A stretch of DNA of 61,035 nucleotides from an uncultured Acidobacteriia bacterium (GTDB lineage: Bacteria > Acidobacteriota > Terriglobia > Bryobacterales > Bryobacteraceae): the NCBI GenBank assembly GCA_903907865.1, contig CAIVPR010000040.1:1-61035 (forward strand). The letters are read 5' to 3'. Made by a program: the position numbers and the translations under genes. Positions within the stretch are counted from its first letter, which is position 1; each line of letters opens with the position of its first letter. This document shows positions 16,924 to 26,158 of the stretch, one piece after another. The notes under the pieces are model-generated. The model had not been told where the DNA came from. It did not search any database and saw only the letters and a list, made by a program, of their open reading frames with translations.

Positions 16924-17546
16924 CGGAACAATGCCGCACCAGCCAGCTCAAGTTGGCCGGTCAAGCCACGGTTTCATTTTGGGGATGGGACAGCGGCGTC
17001 AGGCGCCACAAGGCGCGACTGTCTGTGCGTCGGGATCTGAGACCGAGTTTTAAGAGTCGCAACCCATTGATTCAACAGTGTTGGCTCGGTGCCTCAAAAC
17101 CTACCGTCTGCGAAACGACCATGCGTGTACCTACGGCTGTGATATACCTCTAAGTGAATAAATGGCCAAAACAAATAAAGAGTAAGCTCGGTTGAAGGAC
17201 GACGGTTGGCTTCTCAAGGCCAGACAGTCCCGCGAAGCCAACCTCACAATTCGCATTCTGAACAAGGAACGCAGCTTCGGCGGAAAGCGGGAGATGTTGG
17301 GAGCCAACTGCAGAACGGCATGAAAGTTGAGGACTGGTGCGCTAGCTGTAAGCCTATTTTCAATTGTAGCAATTCTGGATTGAACCACCTGCTAGCTCTG
17401 TATCTCGAGGATAACGTAATAGAGATGGTGTAGCTTTCAACGTTGCGCAAGGGACCCTTTGTGCGACACGACGAGGCCGTGCGAACGCCCCATTCAATCA
17501 CGCCCCCCACCCCCGCACCCCACCCTGAATTGATAGACTAAATCCA
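16924..17546. other. Intergenic stretch without recognised features
   Basis: These 623 nt between hepT and the DUF1549/DUF1553 gene contain only short open frames on both strands with no family resemblance. The part around 17070-17450 is visibly richer in A and T than its surroundings. It may be a relic or an insertion scar beside the toxin-antitoxin cluster. I see no tRNA, terminator or repeat in it. Confidence 0.5.
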
Positions 17547-20192
17547 ATGGTTGTACGCATCCTCACGGCCTCCCTGCTCCTAGCCACGGCGCTCGCCCGC
17601 CCCGCCGCCGCGCAGTCTCCCGCCCCCACCCCGGCCCAAACCGAGTTCTTCGAAAAGGAGATCCGCCCCGTCCTCGCCGAGCGCTGCTACGGCTGCCACA
17701 ACTCCAAAATGAAGACGCCCATGGGCGGCCTCGTCCTCGACACCAAGGCCGGCGTCCGCGCGGGCGGCAACGGAGGGCCGATCCTCCACGCCGCTGGCAC
17801 CCTTGGAAACCCCGGCGACCCCAAATCCACCCGCCTCTACAAGGCCCTCTCCTACAACGAGACCGACGTCAAGATGCCCCCTACCGGCAAGCTGCCCGAC
17901 GCCAAGATCGACGCCTTCGCCAAGTGGATCGCCGACGGTGCCCCCGACCCCCGTGCCGACGCCCCCGCCGGTTCCGCCCCCGTCTCCTCCGCCAAAAAGG
18001 GCATGGACATCGAGACCGGCCGCAACTGGTGGGCCTTCCAGCCCGTCGCCCAACTGCCCCAGCCCAAGGTCAAAAATACCGTCCTTGCCAAAACCTGGGC
18101 CCAGCAGAAGCTCGACTGGTTCATCCTCGCCCAGCTCGAAAAAAACAAGCTGAAGCCCTCCCCCGCCGCCGACAAGGCCACCCTTATTGAGCGCGCCTCG
18201 CTCGACCTCACCGGCATCCGCCCCACCTACGACGAAATCCAAACCTTCCAGGCCGACACCGCCCCCGGAGCCTACGAGCGCCTGGTCGACCGCCTCCTCG
18301 CCTCCCCCCGCTACGGCGAACGCTGGGGCCGCTATTGGCTCGACGTCGCCCGCTACGGCGAGGACAACCCCACCTCCGAAGCCACCAACCCGCCCTACCC
18401 CTTCGCCTGGCGCTACCGCGATTGGGTCATCGAGTCCGTCAACAAGGACGTCCCCTACAACAAGTTCGTCAAGCTCCAACTCGCCGCCGACCAGATCCCA
18501 GGCACCCCGCACGACGACCTCCGCGCCCTCGGCTACCTCGGTGCCTCACCGATATACCACACCGACCTCCGCCTCTCGCGCGACGTCATCGAAACCCTCT
18601 TCACCGACGACTGGGACGAGCGCGTCGACGCCGTCGGCCGCGGCATCCTCGGCCTTTCCGTCGGCTGCGCCCGCTGCCACGACCACAAGTTCGACCCCAT
18701 CCTCCTGAAGGACTACTACGCCATAGTCGGCGTCTTCTCCTCCATCATGGCCGCCCCCCGCCCCGTCGCCCCGGTCGACCCCGAGACCGAGCAGAAGTTC
18801 ATGCACGCGTCCACGCGGCTCTTCTACCTCAGCTACCTCGCCAACCTCATGAGCGGCGAACCCGGCAGCAAGCCCGAAAAGGCCGCCGAGCAGGTCGTGA
18901 AATTCACCAAGGAGATGACCGAACTCCGCGATTCCATGGCCTACCTCAAGGACGGCTATCCCGAGATGTACGCCTACCTCGCGAGCCTCGTGCGCATCCC
19001 CCAGCCGCCCCGCAAGCCCATGCCCCCCGCCGCCATCGTCGCTGCGGACCCCACAAAACCGGGCGATCCCGCCGCCAAACCCGGCGATCCCGCTGCAAAA
19101 CCAGGCGACGCCAAGCCCGCCGACCCCGCAGCGCCCCCCATGCCGCCGCGCGCCCTCAACGCCAACGTCGCCGCAGCCGCCCGCCGTCGCCAGGGCGGAG
19201 CCTCCGACCTCCCCTTCATGCAGTCCGTCTATGACGCCGGCGTCTGGATCGACGGCTCCGACCCCGACCTCACCATGGTCGACGTCCGCCCCAACGTCCC
19301 CCGCGACATGAACCTCATGCCGCACGCCAACGTCTCCTCGCCCGGCCCGATCGAGAAGCGCCACTTCCTCACCGTCCTCTCCAAAGGCGACGGCGCGCTG
19401 ACCCACGGCTCCGGCCGCCTCGACCTCGCCGACAAGATCTTCTCCGATTCCGCCCCGCTCGCCGCCCGCGTCATCGTCAACCGCGTCTGGGCGTGGCACT
19501 TCGGCAAGCCGCTCGTCGCCACCCAGAGTGACTTCGGCGTCCAAGGCGAAAAGCCCACCCACCCCGAACTCCTCGACGACCTCGCCGCCCGCTTCATCGC
19601 CAACGGCTGGTCGCTCAAGTGGCTCCACCGCGAAATCATGCTCTCGGCCACCTACCGCCAGTCCAGCCACCCGCGCGCCGACGGCGTCGCAGCCGACCCC
19701 ACCAACAAGCTCCTCTGGCGCATGAACCCGCGCCGCCTCGACGTCGAGGCCTACCGCGACAACCTCCTCAAGGTTTCCGACTCGCTTGACACCAAGCCCA
19801 TCCCGCTCTCGCTCGACCTCGACGCCCCCGAAAACCACAGCCGCACCGTCTACGGACGCGTCAGCCGCGGCCGCGTCAACACCGTCCTCCAGCTTTACGA
19901 CTTCCCCGACGCCAACCTCAGTTCCCCCCAGCGCGAACTCACCACGTCGCCCCTCCAGCAGCTCTTCGTCATGAACAGCCCGTTCATGAAGGACCGCGCG
20001 ACCGAGCTGGCCAAGCTGACCGAGTCGCAGACCGAAAACACCGCCAAGGTGCGGGAGATGTACCGCCGGGCCCTGCAGCGCGATCCGTCGCCCAGGGAAT
20101 TGGACTTGGCCCTGTCGTATCTCGACAAGGCGACCCCAACAGACTACGCGCAAGCCTTGCTTGCAACCAACGAGGTGATCTTTTGGCCCTAG
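17547..20192 (+). CDS. DUF1549/DUF1553 protein with planctomycete-type cytochrome c domain
   Basis: An 881-residue exported protein. Signal peptide (residues 1-23, ending PAAAQ), then a PSCyt1-type cytochrome domain with heme motif C47-x-x-C50-H51 (RCYGCHNSK). The DUF1549 region follows, with YGERWGRYWLDVARYGE and a second CxxCH at 374-378 (CARCHDHKFD), then DUF1553 (KRHFLTVLSKGD, SAPLAARVIVNRVWAWHFG). Between them lies a Pro/Lys/Asp linker with tandem PGDPAAK units (about 507-525). Such genes are almost always paired with a DUF1501 gene, as here. The biochemical role is unproven; it is probably periplasmic and redox-linked. Codons end strongly in C. Confidence 0.9.
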   Translation: MVVRILTASLLLATALARPAAAQSPAPTPAQTEFFEKEIRPVLAERCYGCHNSKMKTPMGGLVLDTKAGVRAGGNGGPILHAAGTLGNPGDPKSTRLYKALSYNETDVKMPPTGKLPDAKIDAFAKWIADGAPDPRADAPAGSAPVSSAKKGMDIETGRNWWAFQPVAQLPQPKVKNTVLAKTWAQQKLDWFILAQLEKNKLKPSPAADKATLIERASLDLTGIRPTYDEIQTFQADTAPGAYERLVDRLLASPRYGERWGRYWLDVARYGEDNPTSEATNPPYPFAWRYRDWVIESVNKDVPYNKFVKLQLAADQIPGTPHDDLRALGYLGASPIYHTDLRLSRDVIETLFTDDWDERVDAVGRGILGLSVGCARCHDHKFDPILLKDYYAIVGVFSSIMAAPRPVAPVDPETEQKFMHASTRLFYLSYLANLMSGEPGSKPEKAAEQVVKFTKEMTELRDSMAYLKDGYPEMYAYLASLVRIPQPPRKPMPPAAIVAADPTKPGDPAAKPGDPAAKPGDAKPADPAAPPMPPRALNANVAAAARRRQGGASDLPFMQSVYDAGVWIDGSDPDLTMVDVRPNVPRDMNLMPHANVSSPGPIEKRHFLTVLSKGDGALTHGSGRLDLADKIFSDSAPLAARVIVNRVWAWHFGKPLVATQSDFGVQGEKPTHPELLDDLAARFIANGWSLKWLHREIMLSATYRQSSHPRADGVAADPTNKLLWRMNPRRLDVEAYRDNLLKVSDSLDTKPIPLSLDLDAPENHSRTVYGRVSRGRVNTVLQLYDFPDANLSSPQRELTTSPLQQLFVMNSPFMKDRATELAKLTESQTENTAKVREMYRRALQRDPSPRELDLALSYLDKATPTDYAQALLATNEVIFWP

Positions 20193-21601
20193 GACGATTC
20201 AACCCCACCCTCCAGTCCAGACGTGACTGGATCAGTCAGCTTACCGGAGGCATGGGAGCCGTCGGCCTCGCCGGCATGTTCGCCGACGAACGCCTCTTGG
20301 CTGCGGCCTCGACCACGAAGGGCACCGCCCCGGCCCCCGCCGCTCCCAAGTTCCCGAACTTCACCCCGAAGGCGAAGGCCAACATCGTCCTATTCATGGT
20401 CGGCGGCCCCTCGCAGCTCGACATGTTCGACCCGAAACCCGCGCTCCTGAAGTATCAGGGCCAGCGCCCGTCCTCGGTCGACCTCCGTACGGAACGTACC
20501 ACGGGCGGCCTGCTCCCCTCGCCCTTCGAGTTCAAGCAATACGGGCGCGGCGGCGTGCATGTTTCCAGCCTCCTCCCGAACATCGCCTCGGTCATCGACG
20601 AGATCTGCGTGGTCAAGTCGATGTACACCTTCAACCCGACCCACACCCCCGCCCGCAGCCTCTTCCACACCGGCAACATAGCCGCCACCCGGCCTTCGAT
20701 GGGCGCATGGCTCTCCTACGGCCTCGGCAGCGAGAACAAGAACCTGCCCGGCTACGTGGTCCTGAACCCCGGCCCCGGCGGCGCGGGCGGCCTGTCGCGC
20801 GCCGGCTTCCTCCCCGCCAAGCACCAGGGCACCTACTTCGACGACTCCGTCACCGATCCCGACAAGATGATCAAGTACCTGCAAAACAAGGACTTGGACC
20901 GGGACAAGCAGCGCAAGCAACTGGACCTGATCCAGTCGCTCAACCAAGGCCACGAGCAGTCGTTCGGCCAGGATGAGTACCTCGACGGCCGCATCCAGTC
21001 GATGGAAACCGCCTTTACGATGCAGTTCGAGGCCACCGACGTCTTCGACATCCGCAAGGAGTCCGAGTCCGTCCGCGAGATGTACGGCGACACCCCGTTC
21101 GCCCACGGCTGCCTGCTTGCGCGCCGGCTCGTCGAGCGCGGCGTCCGCACCGTCCACGTCTTCTACGGCCCCGGCCAACCCTGGGACGACCACTCGAAGA
21201 TTGAAAAGAACCTGAAGGAGCGCTGCCCGGACATGGACAAGGCCTCCGCGGCCTTGATCAAGGACCTGCGCCAGCGCGGCCTGCTCGACGAAACCCTGGT
21301 CACTTGGGGCGGCGAATTCGGTCGCACCCCGGTCTCCGAAAGCGGCGACGGGCGCGACCACAACCCCTACGGCTTCACGATGTGGATGGCCGGCGGCGGC
21401 GTCAAGGGCGGCATGGCCTATGGCGAAACCGACGAATTCGGCTTCAAGTCCGTGGAAAAGGGCGTCTCAATCCACGACCTCCACGCGACAATGCTCAACC
21501 AAATGGGCATCGACCATACAAAACTCACCTACCGCTACGCCGGCCGCGACTTCCGCCTCACCGACGTCTACGGCCAAGTCGTCCACGACCTCTTGGCGTA
21601 G
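20183..21601 (+). CDS. DUF1501 family Tat-exported protein
   Basis: A 472-residue DUF1501 protein (alkaline-phosphatase/sulfatase-like fold). The N-terminus carries a twin-arginine signal, SRRDWISQLTGGMGAVGLAGM. Family marks include LFMVGGPSQLDMFDPKP, HTPARSLFHTG, DDHSKIEKNL and TWGGEFGRTPVSE, followed by GRDHNPYGFTMWMAGGG. It starts at TTG and overlaps the DUF1549/DUF1553 gene by 10 nt, so the two are translated together. The pair is a standing module in Planctomycetes and Acidobacteria of unknown reaction. Confidence 0.9.
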   Translation: MALGRFNPTLQSRRDWISQLTGGMGAVGLAGMFADERLLAAASTTKGTAPAPAAPKFPNFTPKAKANIVLFMVGGPSQLDMFDPKPALLKYQGQRPSSVDLRTERTTGGLLPSPFEFKQYGRGGVHVSSLLPNIASVIDEICVVKSMYTFNPTHTPARSLFHTGNIAATRPSMGAWLSYGLGSENKNLPGYVVLNPGPGGAGGLSRAGFLPAKHQGTYFDDSVTDPDKMIKYLQNKDLDRDKQRKQLDLIQSLNQGHEQSFGQDEYLDGRIQSMETAFTMQFEATDVFDIRKESESVREMYGDTPFAHGCLLARRLVERGVRTVHVFYGPGQPWDDHSKIEKNLKERCPDMDKASAALIKDLRQRGLLDETLVTWGGEFGRTPVSESGDGRDHNPYGFTMWMAGGGVKGGMAYGETDEFGFKSVEKGVSIHDLHATMLNQMGIDHTKLTYRYAGRDFRLTDVYGQVVHDLLA

Positions 21602-21636
21602 CTCGCTTTTTGGGCTAAACTGAAATCGGAACCGCG

Positions 21637-22119
21637 ATGTTGACCGACGCACAGACGGACAAAGTGTGGCAGGAGATGTACGCGGCAGAGGTCTGCTCGA
21701 TGTATTTCGGCGACCTTACGGTTACCTATTCCCAACGTAAGCAGTTCCTCTCCGGTCTCTCGTTCTTCCTTTCGTCGGGCGCGGCCGCATCCGTCATCGG
21801 TCACGCTCCCGCGTGGGTTCCCATCGTCACCGCATCGGTTTCAGCCTTGGCAAGCGCATATTCGATTGCCGTCGGACTCGACCGAAAGGCTGCGACCATG
21901 GCAAAGCTGCAAGTCCAGTGGAGCCAGATCGCCTCCGATCTAGACCGTTTGTGGAACCATTGGTACGACGACGATGCCGAGGAGGTACTTGTGGACATTC
22001 AAAAAAGAATGCGCGACGCCTCCCAACTCGGCAGTTCCGAAGCCCCCAATGACGAAAAGCGCATGGAAAAGTGGGCACGCCGAAATGCGCAGTTGCACCA
22101 GATGGAAATTCCCGCGTGA
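21637..22119 (+). CDS. Two-transmembrane helical protein (SLATT-like), unknown function
   Basis: A 160-residue protein with an N-terminal amphipathic helix (residues 1-33), two membrane helices (about 38-56 and 60-80, FLSGLSFFLSSGAAASVIG and WVPIVTASVSALASAYSIAVG) and a charged cytoplasmic C-terminal half rich in helix (LQVQWSQIASDLDRLWNHW; DAEEVLVDIQKRM). This plan resembles SLATT-type 2TM effector domains found in nucleotide-signal immunity systems, but the similarity is architectural only. Its TGA overlaps the GTG of a 35-residue proline-rich gene, so the two are coupled. Confidence 0.7.
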   Translation: MLTDAQTDKVWQEMYAAEVCSMYFGDLTVTYSQRKQFLSGLSFFLSSGAAASVIGHAPAWVPIVTASVSALASAYSIAVGLDRKAATMAKLQVQWSQIASDLDRLWNHWYDDDAEEVLVDIQKRMRDASQLGSSEAPNDEKRMEKWARRNAQLHQMEIPA

Positions 22120-22223
22120 CGGGTAAAGTATCCCGACATGAGAGACTTTGGGAAAGCTGGCCGCCGCAGCCATTGCCCGTGCCGAAGCCCCCTGCTAGGC
22201 CCCCGGCACCCATCAAGAAATAG
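22116..22223 (+). CDS. Proline-rich 35-residue microprotein coupled to the 2TM gene
   Basis: The GTG overlaps the stop of the 2TM gene (GTGA at 22116-22119). It encodes a short basic N-terminus (MTGKVSRHERLWESW) and a proline-rich tail (PPQPLPVPKPP, ARPPAPIKK), 35 residues in all. It ends exactly 1 nt before the stop codon of the convergent S10 peptidase. The overlap and the non-random composition argue for a real gene. The family is unknown to me. A small partner or antitoxin to the membrane protein is a reasonable guess. Confidence 0.55.
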   Translation: MTGKVSRHERLWESWPPQPLPVPKPPARPPAPIKK

Positions 22224-23750
22224 CTACCGCCCCCCAGCCGCCTTGGAATAAAACGCCCCCAAATCCTTCTTCAACTGCCCCAGCGCGTCCACGTTGAGGT
22301 AGATCATATGCCCCGAAGGGTAATACCGGAACTCCACGTTCCCCCGCAGCTTGGGCTCCAGATTCATCTGCGCCAAATTCATCTCCGTCATGAAGAACGG
22401 CGTCGCCAAATCATACAGCCCGTTCACCGACAACACCTTCAGCCCCGGATTCTTCCGCATCGCGTCCGCCAAATCCGGCACCACGTAGATCTCCCGCGAC
22501 GACGGCCCCGCCACCCCGTTCCCCGGACCCGGCAATTTGTGCGTGTGGTCCCAGATCTGGTTCACGTTCGGTCCCCGCACAAAGTATGTCTCCCGCGTGT
22601 TGAACTTCAACTCCCGGTCCAAATAATCGTGGAACGACGACACAAACGCCCCCGATATCCCCGTGCTCGACGGGTCATAACCCGGAGTCTCCCCCGCCGC
22701 GTCCACATCCGTGCCCTCGAACCGCGCGTCATACCGACCCACGATCATCCGCCGGTCCCGCAGCAACTCTTTCCGGAACCGCACCGGTGTCACCCGCAGA
22801 TTCGCCTCCTTGATGTACTCCACGCTCAATCCCGTATACGACGCCAACTTCGCCGCCACGGCGTTCACCTGCGGCTCCGGCAAATTGTGCCCCTGCAGCA
22901 AGGCATCGGCATAGGGCCCCCGAGCGAACGCCCGAACCTCGTTCAGAAACGCCGCCTCGTCCCGCCCTTTCCTCGACACCTTCTCGTAGTGCCACGCGAT
23001 CGCGGCGAACGTCGGCAGGTTCCCGATGTACACCATGTTGCTGCCCGGCGCATTGTCGAAGTAGTTCAGGATCGTCGACATCAGCACGACCCCGTTCAAC
23101 GACATCCCGGCATCCTCCAACTGGTCCGCCAGCGCCGCCGACCGGGGCGTTCCGTACGACTCCCCGAACAAGAACTTCGGCGAATTCCACCGGTGATTGA
23201 CCTCGACATACCGCTCGATGAACTTCCGGAATGCCGTCACATCCGGATCGGCCCCCGCAAAAGCGTGGATGGTGTAGTTGCCGACCGGCTTCGAGAACCC
23301 CGTCCCCACCGCATCGATGAACACGAGGTCCGACTTGTCCAGCAAACTGTACTCGTTGGAAACCAGCTTGTACGGAGCCGCCCCGCTCGCCGCCGGACTC
23401 TCCGTGACCACCCGCACCGGCCCGACCGACCCCATGTGCAGCCACAAACTGGCCGACCCCGGCCCACCGTTGTACAGGAACGTCAAAGGCCGCGTCCGCG
23501 CCTCGGCATCCACCGTATAGGCGACATAGAACACACTCCCGTAAGGCTTCCCGTCGTCGCCGTCGATTATCAGATTCCCGGCGGTGGCGGTGTATTGGAG
23601 AGGCTTCCCGCCCAGCACCATTTCATGGCGAGTATCCGATTTCGCCTCGACCGGAATCGCCGGAGCAGCCGGCGTCTCCGACTTGCCCTGAGGAAATGCC
23701 ACTGGTGCCGCGGCCAAAACCACGGCCGCTAGGGTCCACTTCGAGATCAT
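22224..23750 (-). CDS. Secreted S10 family serine carboxypeptidase
   Basis: A 508-residue exported peptidase. Signal peptide (WTLAAVVLAAAPVAFPQ), then the S10 fold with FLYNGGPGSASLWLHMGSVGP forming the oxyanion region. The catalytic triad is visible: S198 in FGESYGTPRS, D447 in NGLYDLATP and H481 in YPSGHMIYL. S10 enzymes remove C-terminal residues from peptides at acidic pH. I start at the ATG at 23750, with GGGAGA upstream; a TTG two codons earlier is possible. Its 3' end abuts the microprotein gene. Confidence 0.9.
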   Translation of the reverse strand: MISKWTLAAVVLAAAPVAFPQGKSETPAAPAIPVEAKSDTRHEMVLGGKPLQYTATAGNLIIDGDDGKPYGSVFYVAYTVDAEARTRPLTFLYNGGPGSASLWLHMGSVGPVRVVTESPAASGAAPYKLVSNEYSLLDKSDLVFIDAVGTGFSKPVGNYTIHAFAGADPDVTAFRKFIERYVEVNHRWNSPKFLFGESYGTPRSAALADQLEDAGMSLNGVVLMSTILNYFDNAPGSNMVYIGNLPTFAAIAWHYEKVSRKGRDEAAFLNEVRAFARGPYADALLQGHNLPEPQVNAVAAKLASYTGLSVEYIKEANLRVTPVRFRKELLRDRRMIVGRYDARFEGTDVDAAGETPGYDPSSTGISGAFVSSFHDYLDRELKFNTRETYFVRGPNVNQIWDHTHKLPGPGNGVAGPSSREIYVVPDLADAMRKNPGLKVLSVNGLYDLATPFFMTEMNLAQMNLEPKLRGNVEFRYYPSGHMIYLNVDALGQLKKDLGAFYSKAAGGR

Positions 23751-23808
23751 ACGCAAAATTCTCCCACACGCCCCCCCATCGTTGTGGGGCAGCGATTCTT
23801 CAGCTGCA

Positions 23809-23826
23809 GCCGCCTTTCGAGGCGGC
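23809..23826. other. Stem-loop with TTCG tetraloop in a divergent intergenic region
   Basis: A perfect 7-bp stem (gccgcct / aggcggc) closed by the stable tetraloop ttcg. It lies in the 233-nt gap between the divergent S10 peptidase gene and the gene at 23984. A weaker cccca/tgggg hairpin sits just to its left. It could be in the 5' leader of either transcript. There is no T-run, so it is not a terminator. Confidence 0.35.
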
Positions 23827-23983
23827 CATAACCGTCCCGCCCGGTGCGTCAGCCCTTGACCCAGTCACAGCCACCGAAAATATCCCCAACCCCAACACCC
23901 CGCACAACTTAGCACGATCCGCCCGCGGCCAACCGACCCGTTTTCCACCCCGCCCGTGCTACACCGGACACGGAGCCACACCC

Positions 23984-24634
23984 ATGTCAACACCAAATCA
24001 GACCATCGCAAACCGTGCCAACGCCCAGAAATCCACAGGCCCCCGCACCACCGCCGGCAAGCAAAAAGTCAAAATCAATGCCCTCCGCCACGGCCTCACA
24101 GGTCGCACCGTAGTCCTCCCCGCCGACGACCTCGACCTCTACCGTACCCACGTCAAAACCCTAACCGCCTCCCTGAAACCCGAGGGCCCCGAGGAGATCC
24201 AACTTGCAGCCCTCATCGCCGACGACTACTGGCGGCTCCAGCGCATCCACTCCATCGAGGACGGCATCTTCGCCATGCAATTCGCCGAAAACGAAACCCT
24301 CGCGACCCACCCCGCCGCCGACGCCACCCTCAACCAAGCCCAGGCATACCTCGACCACTCCAAGGAACTCGAACGCCTAACCCTCTACGAGCAACGCATC
24401 CACCGCAACATCAAGGCCGCGACCGCGCGTCTCGAAGCGCTTAAGCAATCCCGCCGCGCCGCCGAAACCACCGCTACCCCGCACCCTCGGTACGGCATTG
24501 TCCCTGGTCATGGCTTTGAATTTTCGACCAGCCACTGCGAACACACAGACACTGCGAAAATGCCCTCCCCGTCGCCCCAGCCGTCCCCGACCACGGCCCA
24601 ACATCCCCCAGAACCTCTCAGGAAGGCGGCCTGA
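23984..24634 (+). CDS. Acidobacterial protein of unknown function (NRANAQ-STGPRT-GK N-terminus)
   Basis: A 216-residue soluble protein. The N-terminus has the pattern NRANAQKSTGPRTTAGK followed by INALRHGLTG, which I recall from many unannotated, often multicopy proteins in Acidobacteria. The middle is helical (EEIQLAALIADDYWRLQRI, then LDHSKELERLTLYEQRIHRN) and the C-terminus is low-complexity Pro/Thr/Ser. No function is known to me. I start at the ATG that begins the conserved part. Its last 17 nt overlap the convergent permease gene. Confidence 0.72.
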   Translation: MSTPNQTIANRANAQKSTGPRTTAGKQKVKINALRHGLTGRTVVLPADDLDLYRTHVKTLTASLKPEGPEEIQLAALIADDYWRLQRIHSIEDGIFAMQFAENETLATHPAADATLNQAQAYLDHSKELERLTLYEQRIHRNIKAATARLEALKQSRRAAETTATPHPRYGIVPGHGFEFSTSHCEHTDTAKMPSPSPQPSPTTAQHPPEPLRKAA

Positions 24635-26069
24635 CCTGCACCTCCTGGCCAACCGCGAACGCCTCCTCCGGCGACAACACCAGCCCGTGCCGCCCCTTCA
24701 CCACGAACCACACGATACCCAGGCCAAACCACGCCACCGCTCCGAGCACCCCCGGTCGATAGTCCGCATTCTGGAACAGCGTCACCAACGTCACCCCCGC
24801 AATCACGATCGCCAGCACGGCCCCGACCACCCCCAGCGGGCTCCGATACGGTCGCGCCAGCCCCGGAGACCGCAGCCGCAGCAACAGGAACGAAACCATC
24901 TGCAGGATGTACGCCACCACCGCGCCGAAAACCGCCATGTTCAGCAGAACCGCGCCGGTCGGACTCTTCTGTCCCGCGAAGTGGATCGCCAAAGCAGCCC
25001 CGTACCCCAGCACCGACCCCGCCACCAGCGCCCGAGCCGGCGTCTGCCGCGCCCCGTTGGTCACCGAAAGCCACACCGGGAAATAGCCCGACCGCGACAG
25101 CGAATAGATCTGCCGCCCGTAGGCATAGATGATGGCATGGAAGCTGGCCGCCAGACCTGTGCAAGCAAACAAAGCGAGCACCTTCGCCAGCGCGAACGGT
25201 CCAAAGAGACTCCGGAAACCCAACAACAGCGGCTCGTCGGACTTCGCCAGCATCGCCGAGCCCGGCTCGATCCCCGAATTCAGGATCACGGTTAGAAACG
25301 CGAAAACCACCAAGGTCCCGAGCCCCAGCCACAAACCGCGGGGCATGTCGCGCGCCGGATCATGCGATTCCTCCGCCGCCAACGGCAACTGCTCGATCCC
25401 CAAATACACCCAAAGCGCGAACGGCAGCGCCCGCAAGACGCCCGAAGGCCCATGCGGAAACCAGCCCGCCGCCCCCAGCGCCCAGCCGTGCAGGTTGAAC
25501 CGCGGCGCGGCCGCAACGAAAAACAACATCAGGACCGCCAGAGCGCAAATCGTGATCACGAACGACACCCGGAACGACAGCTCCACCCCGGCCACATTCA
25601 ACCCGACGAACAAGACGTACAAAACCAGCCACCACACCGGCTCCCACTGCGGCCCGGTCTCGAAAATGGCCCCCAGATACCCGCCCAACCCGACCACGAT
25701 CACCGCCGGGGTCAGGATGTACTCCATATTCTCGGCCAATCCGGTGACGTACCCCGCCCACGGGCCCCAGCTTGTTCCAGCGAAAGCCGACCGGGCGAAG
25801 GAATACGCACCACCCGCGTGCGGCAAGGCCGGCGACATCTCGGCGATCCCCGAGCACAGCGCCGCGAACAGCACCGTCATCACGCCGAGCGCCGCCAGCA
25901 TCCCCCCGAATCCCCCTTCGGAGAGGCCGAAGTTCCACCCGAAGAAATCACCCGAGATGACCGCCCCGACGCCCAGGGCCCAAAGGTGCCCGACCCGCGC
26001 GTGCCGCCGCAGCGTACGGGCCTCAAGGAATCCGCTACCCGCTGCGCTGGCGGGCCGGACGGAGAACAT
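24618..26069 (-). CDS. APC superfamily amino acid/amine permease
   Basis: A 483-residue inner-membrane transporter with about 12 hydrophobic helices. The first helix has [13 protein letters not shown] and the next region [15 protein letters not shown], both typical of APC carriers and closest in feel to ethanolamine-type permeases. [19 protein letters not shown] marks the loop after helix 8. I start at the ATG giving [11 protein letters not shown] because the longer frame runs into the divergent kinase gene. Substrate is not certain: no ethanolamine-degradation genes are near. Confidence 0.85.
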   Translation of the reverse strand: MFSVRPASAAGSGFLEARTLRRHARVGHLWALGVGAVISGDFFGWNFGLSEGGFGGMLAALGVMTVLFAALCSGIAEMSPALPHAGGAYSFARSAFAGTSWGPWAGYVTGLAENMEYILTPAVIVVGLGGYLGAIFETGPQWEPVWWLVLYVLFVGLNVAGVELSFRVSFVITICALAVLMLFFVAAAPRFNLHGWALGAAGWFPHGPSGVLRALPFALWVYLGIEQLPLAAEESHDPARDMPRGLWLGLGTLVVFAFLTVILNSGIEPGSAMLAKSDEPLLLGFRSLFGPFALAKVLALFACTGLAASFHAIIYAYGRQIYSLSRSGYFPVWLSVTNGARQTPARALVAGSVLGYGAALAIHFAGQKSPTGAVLLNMAVFGAVVAYILQMVSFLLLRLRSPGLARPYRSPLGVVGAVLAIVIAGVTLVTLFQNADYRPGVLGAVAWFGLGIVWFVVKGRHGLVLSPEEAFAVGQEVQVRPPS

Positions 26070-26158
26070 GGAATTTGGTGGCTGCAAGAAACACCGTAGC
26101 GCACACCGTCTCACGGACCCAAAGGCAACGTTGTCGCCGTGATAAACCAGTAGATTCG

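Noticed and set aside
18546-20153. Long antisense open frame (535 codons) opposite the DUF1549/DUF1553 gene
   Set aside because: It is the shadow of a strongly C-ending coding strand; its product is Gly/Val/Glu-rich with no domain, while the sense frame matches a known family throughout.
22308-23732. 474-codon plus-strand frame opposite the S10 peptidase
   Set aside because: Arg/His/Pro-rich shadow; the minus frame carries a complete catalytic triad.
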